Source: Candidatus Syntropharchaeum sp. (lineage in GTDB: Archaea; Halobacteriota; Syntropharchaeia; Alkanophagales; Methanospirareceae). Taken from it: a DNA stretch of 12,752 nt. The notes under the pieces were generated by a model. That model searched no databases and was not told the DNA's origin. It saw nothing but the letters and a program-made list of their open reading frames with translations. The DNA is taken from assembly GCA_016782355.1 (NCBI GenBank), contig JADHYP010000018.1, positions 1 through 12,752 of the forward strand. The letters run 5' to 3'. The position numbers and the translations under genes are program-made. Shown here piece by piece: positions 12,054 through 12,752 of this stretch; position 1 is the first letter of the stretch; each line of letters begins with the position of its first letter.

Positions 12054-12752
12054 GTGGGAAGAAGAACCATAGCCAGCTTAATAGCTATCGTAGCAATTGC
12101 AGTAGCTGTGCTGCTTGTAGGGTGCATAGAAGAAGATGCAAAAATGACCACAATAAACATGGGTCATCAGCCAAGCACACACCAGGTCGCCGCGATATTA
12201 GCAGCCGAGAAAGGATGGTGGGAAGAGGACTTGAGCAAATTTGGTATAGAAGAAGTAAAACTCCATTTATTCCCTTCAGGACCTCCGGAGATGCTTGCGA
12301 TGCTTGCTGGCGACCTCGACGTAGCTTACGTGGGGACTGCACCGCCTATTGCTGCCATATATGAGGGTTTAGATGCAAAGATAGTTGCAGGTGTTCAGAC
12401 ACAGGGTTCTGCAATAATTATCCGCCCGGAGTTCGCCGACGACTATGAGCGTGAAGGTCCCGCTTCTTTAAAAGGGAAGACAATAGCAACATATCCACCG
12501 GGTTCTATTCAATATACGGTTCTTTCAAAATGGCTCTTAGACCATGGGATAGACCCTGAAAAGGATGTAGTTATAAAAGCAATGGGACCGAGTGATGCCG
12601 CTTCTGCTATTGGAGCAGAACTCGTAGATGTTGTCTTTCTACCCAGTCCTCACCCTGCAATACTCGAAAAGGCGGGCACTGGAAAGATCGTTGAATGGTC
12701 GGGCAATATATCGCCAAACCACGCATGCTGTTGTCTGGTTGCGAGTGGAGAA
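12054..12752 (+). CDS. ABC transporter substrate-binding lipoprotein (NitT/TauT type), partial
   Basis: The reading frame starts with GTG and stays open to the right edge for 233 codons, so the C-terminus is missing (full members are about 320-340 residues). Residues 1-24 are a lipoprotein signal: RR near the start, a hydrophobic run, and lipobox LVGC with C24 as the lipidated residue. The mature part has the pattern of nitrate/sulfonate/taurine binding proteins: GHQPSTHQVAAILAAEKGWW, LPSGPPEMLAMLAGDLDVAYVG (hand-aligned as LFPSGPPEM, 72-80), PPIAAIYEGLDAKIVAGVQ, and LKGKTIATYPPGSIQYTVL. It would sit outside the membrane and deliver ligand to an ABC permease presumably encoded further right. 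An odd HACCC cluster (223-227) is present. The ligand cannot be deduced; sulfonates, nitrate-like anions and thiamine precursors are all carried by relatives. Confidence 0.9.
   Translation, partial: MGRRTIASLIAIVAIAVAVLLVGCIEEDAKMTTINMGHQPSTHQVAAILAAEKGWWEEDLSKFGIEEVKLHLFPSGPPEMLAMLAGDLDVAYVGTAPPIAAIYEGLDAKIVAGVQTQGSAIIIRPEFADDYEREGPASLKGKTIATYPPGSIQYTVLSKWLLDHGIDPEKDVVIKAMGPSDAASAIGAELVDVVFLPSPHPAILEKAGTGKIVEWSGNISPNHACCCLVASGE

Noticed and set aside
12085..12364. Frames on both strands overlapping the start of the lipoprotein gene
   Set aside because: The GTG-started frame from 12054 has a lipobox, a strong ribosome binding site and clear family motifs across its length. The others have none.
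1..12752. CRISPR array, tRNA, rRNA or insertion sequence
   Set aside because: No regularly spaced repeats, cloverleaf-like sequence, rRNA stretches, transposase gene or terminal inverted repeats were recognised anywhere in the window by eye.

Overview
The window looks like a piece of an archaeal chromosome from the methanogen / methane- or alkane-oxidiser side of the Euryarchaeota. Evidence: an archaeal EF-1alpha directly upstream of ribosomal protein uS10, a soluble-type heterodisulfide reductase pair (hdrC-hdrB), an archaeal DUF460 RNase H-fold protein, and TATA boxes about 25-40 bases ahead of many starts. An acyl-CoA dehydrogenase is unusual for a plain methanogen and points towards an ANME-1 (Methanophagales), Syntrophoarchaeum-like or Archaeoglobales-like lineage. 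That placement is inference.

Layout: (1) 1-1765, minus strand: a possible gene start at the left edge, a small two-helix membrane protein with a SHOCT-like helix pair, and a short DUF460 protein. (2) 1899-3346, plus: hdrC and hdrB, overlapping by 4 bases, divergent from DUF460 and ending in T-rich sequence. (3) 3392-5327, minus: a small coiled-coil protein, then (in transcription order from the right) tuf and rps10. (4) 5484-8050, plus: a DUF89 phosphatase and an acyl-CoA dehydrogenase 16 bases apart, then a separate 2TM-domain protein. (5) 8105-11761: an RPA-like OB-fold protein joined to a probable dual-OB (DuOB) domain on the minus strand; divergent from it, a BrnT-like toxin and an AT-rich gene for a 661-residue unrecognised protein; then a moaB remnant with an internal deletion. 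(6) 11762-12752: about 290 bases of AT-rich non-coding DNA, then a lipoprotein substrate-binding protein of the nitrate/sulfonate/taurine ABC class, which starts with GTG and runs off the right edge.

Regions 1-4 are mostly housekeeping and energy metabolism. HdrBC carries the two non-cubane Fe-S clusters that reduce CoM-S-S-CoB, but no hdrA is present here. Region 5 is the accessory part: base composition shifts, a toxin family appears without its usual antitoxin, the large partner carries one RxxxxH (HEPN-like) motif, and the neighbouring metabolic gene is broken. It is the best candidate for an undescribed conflict or defence module, but the evidence is motif-level only.
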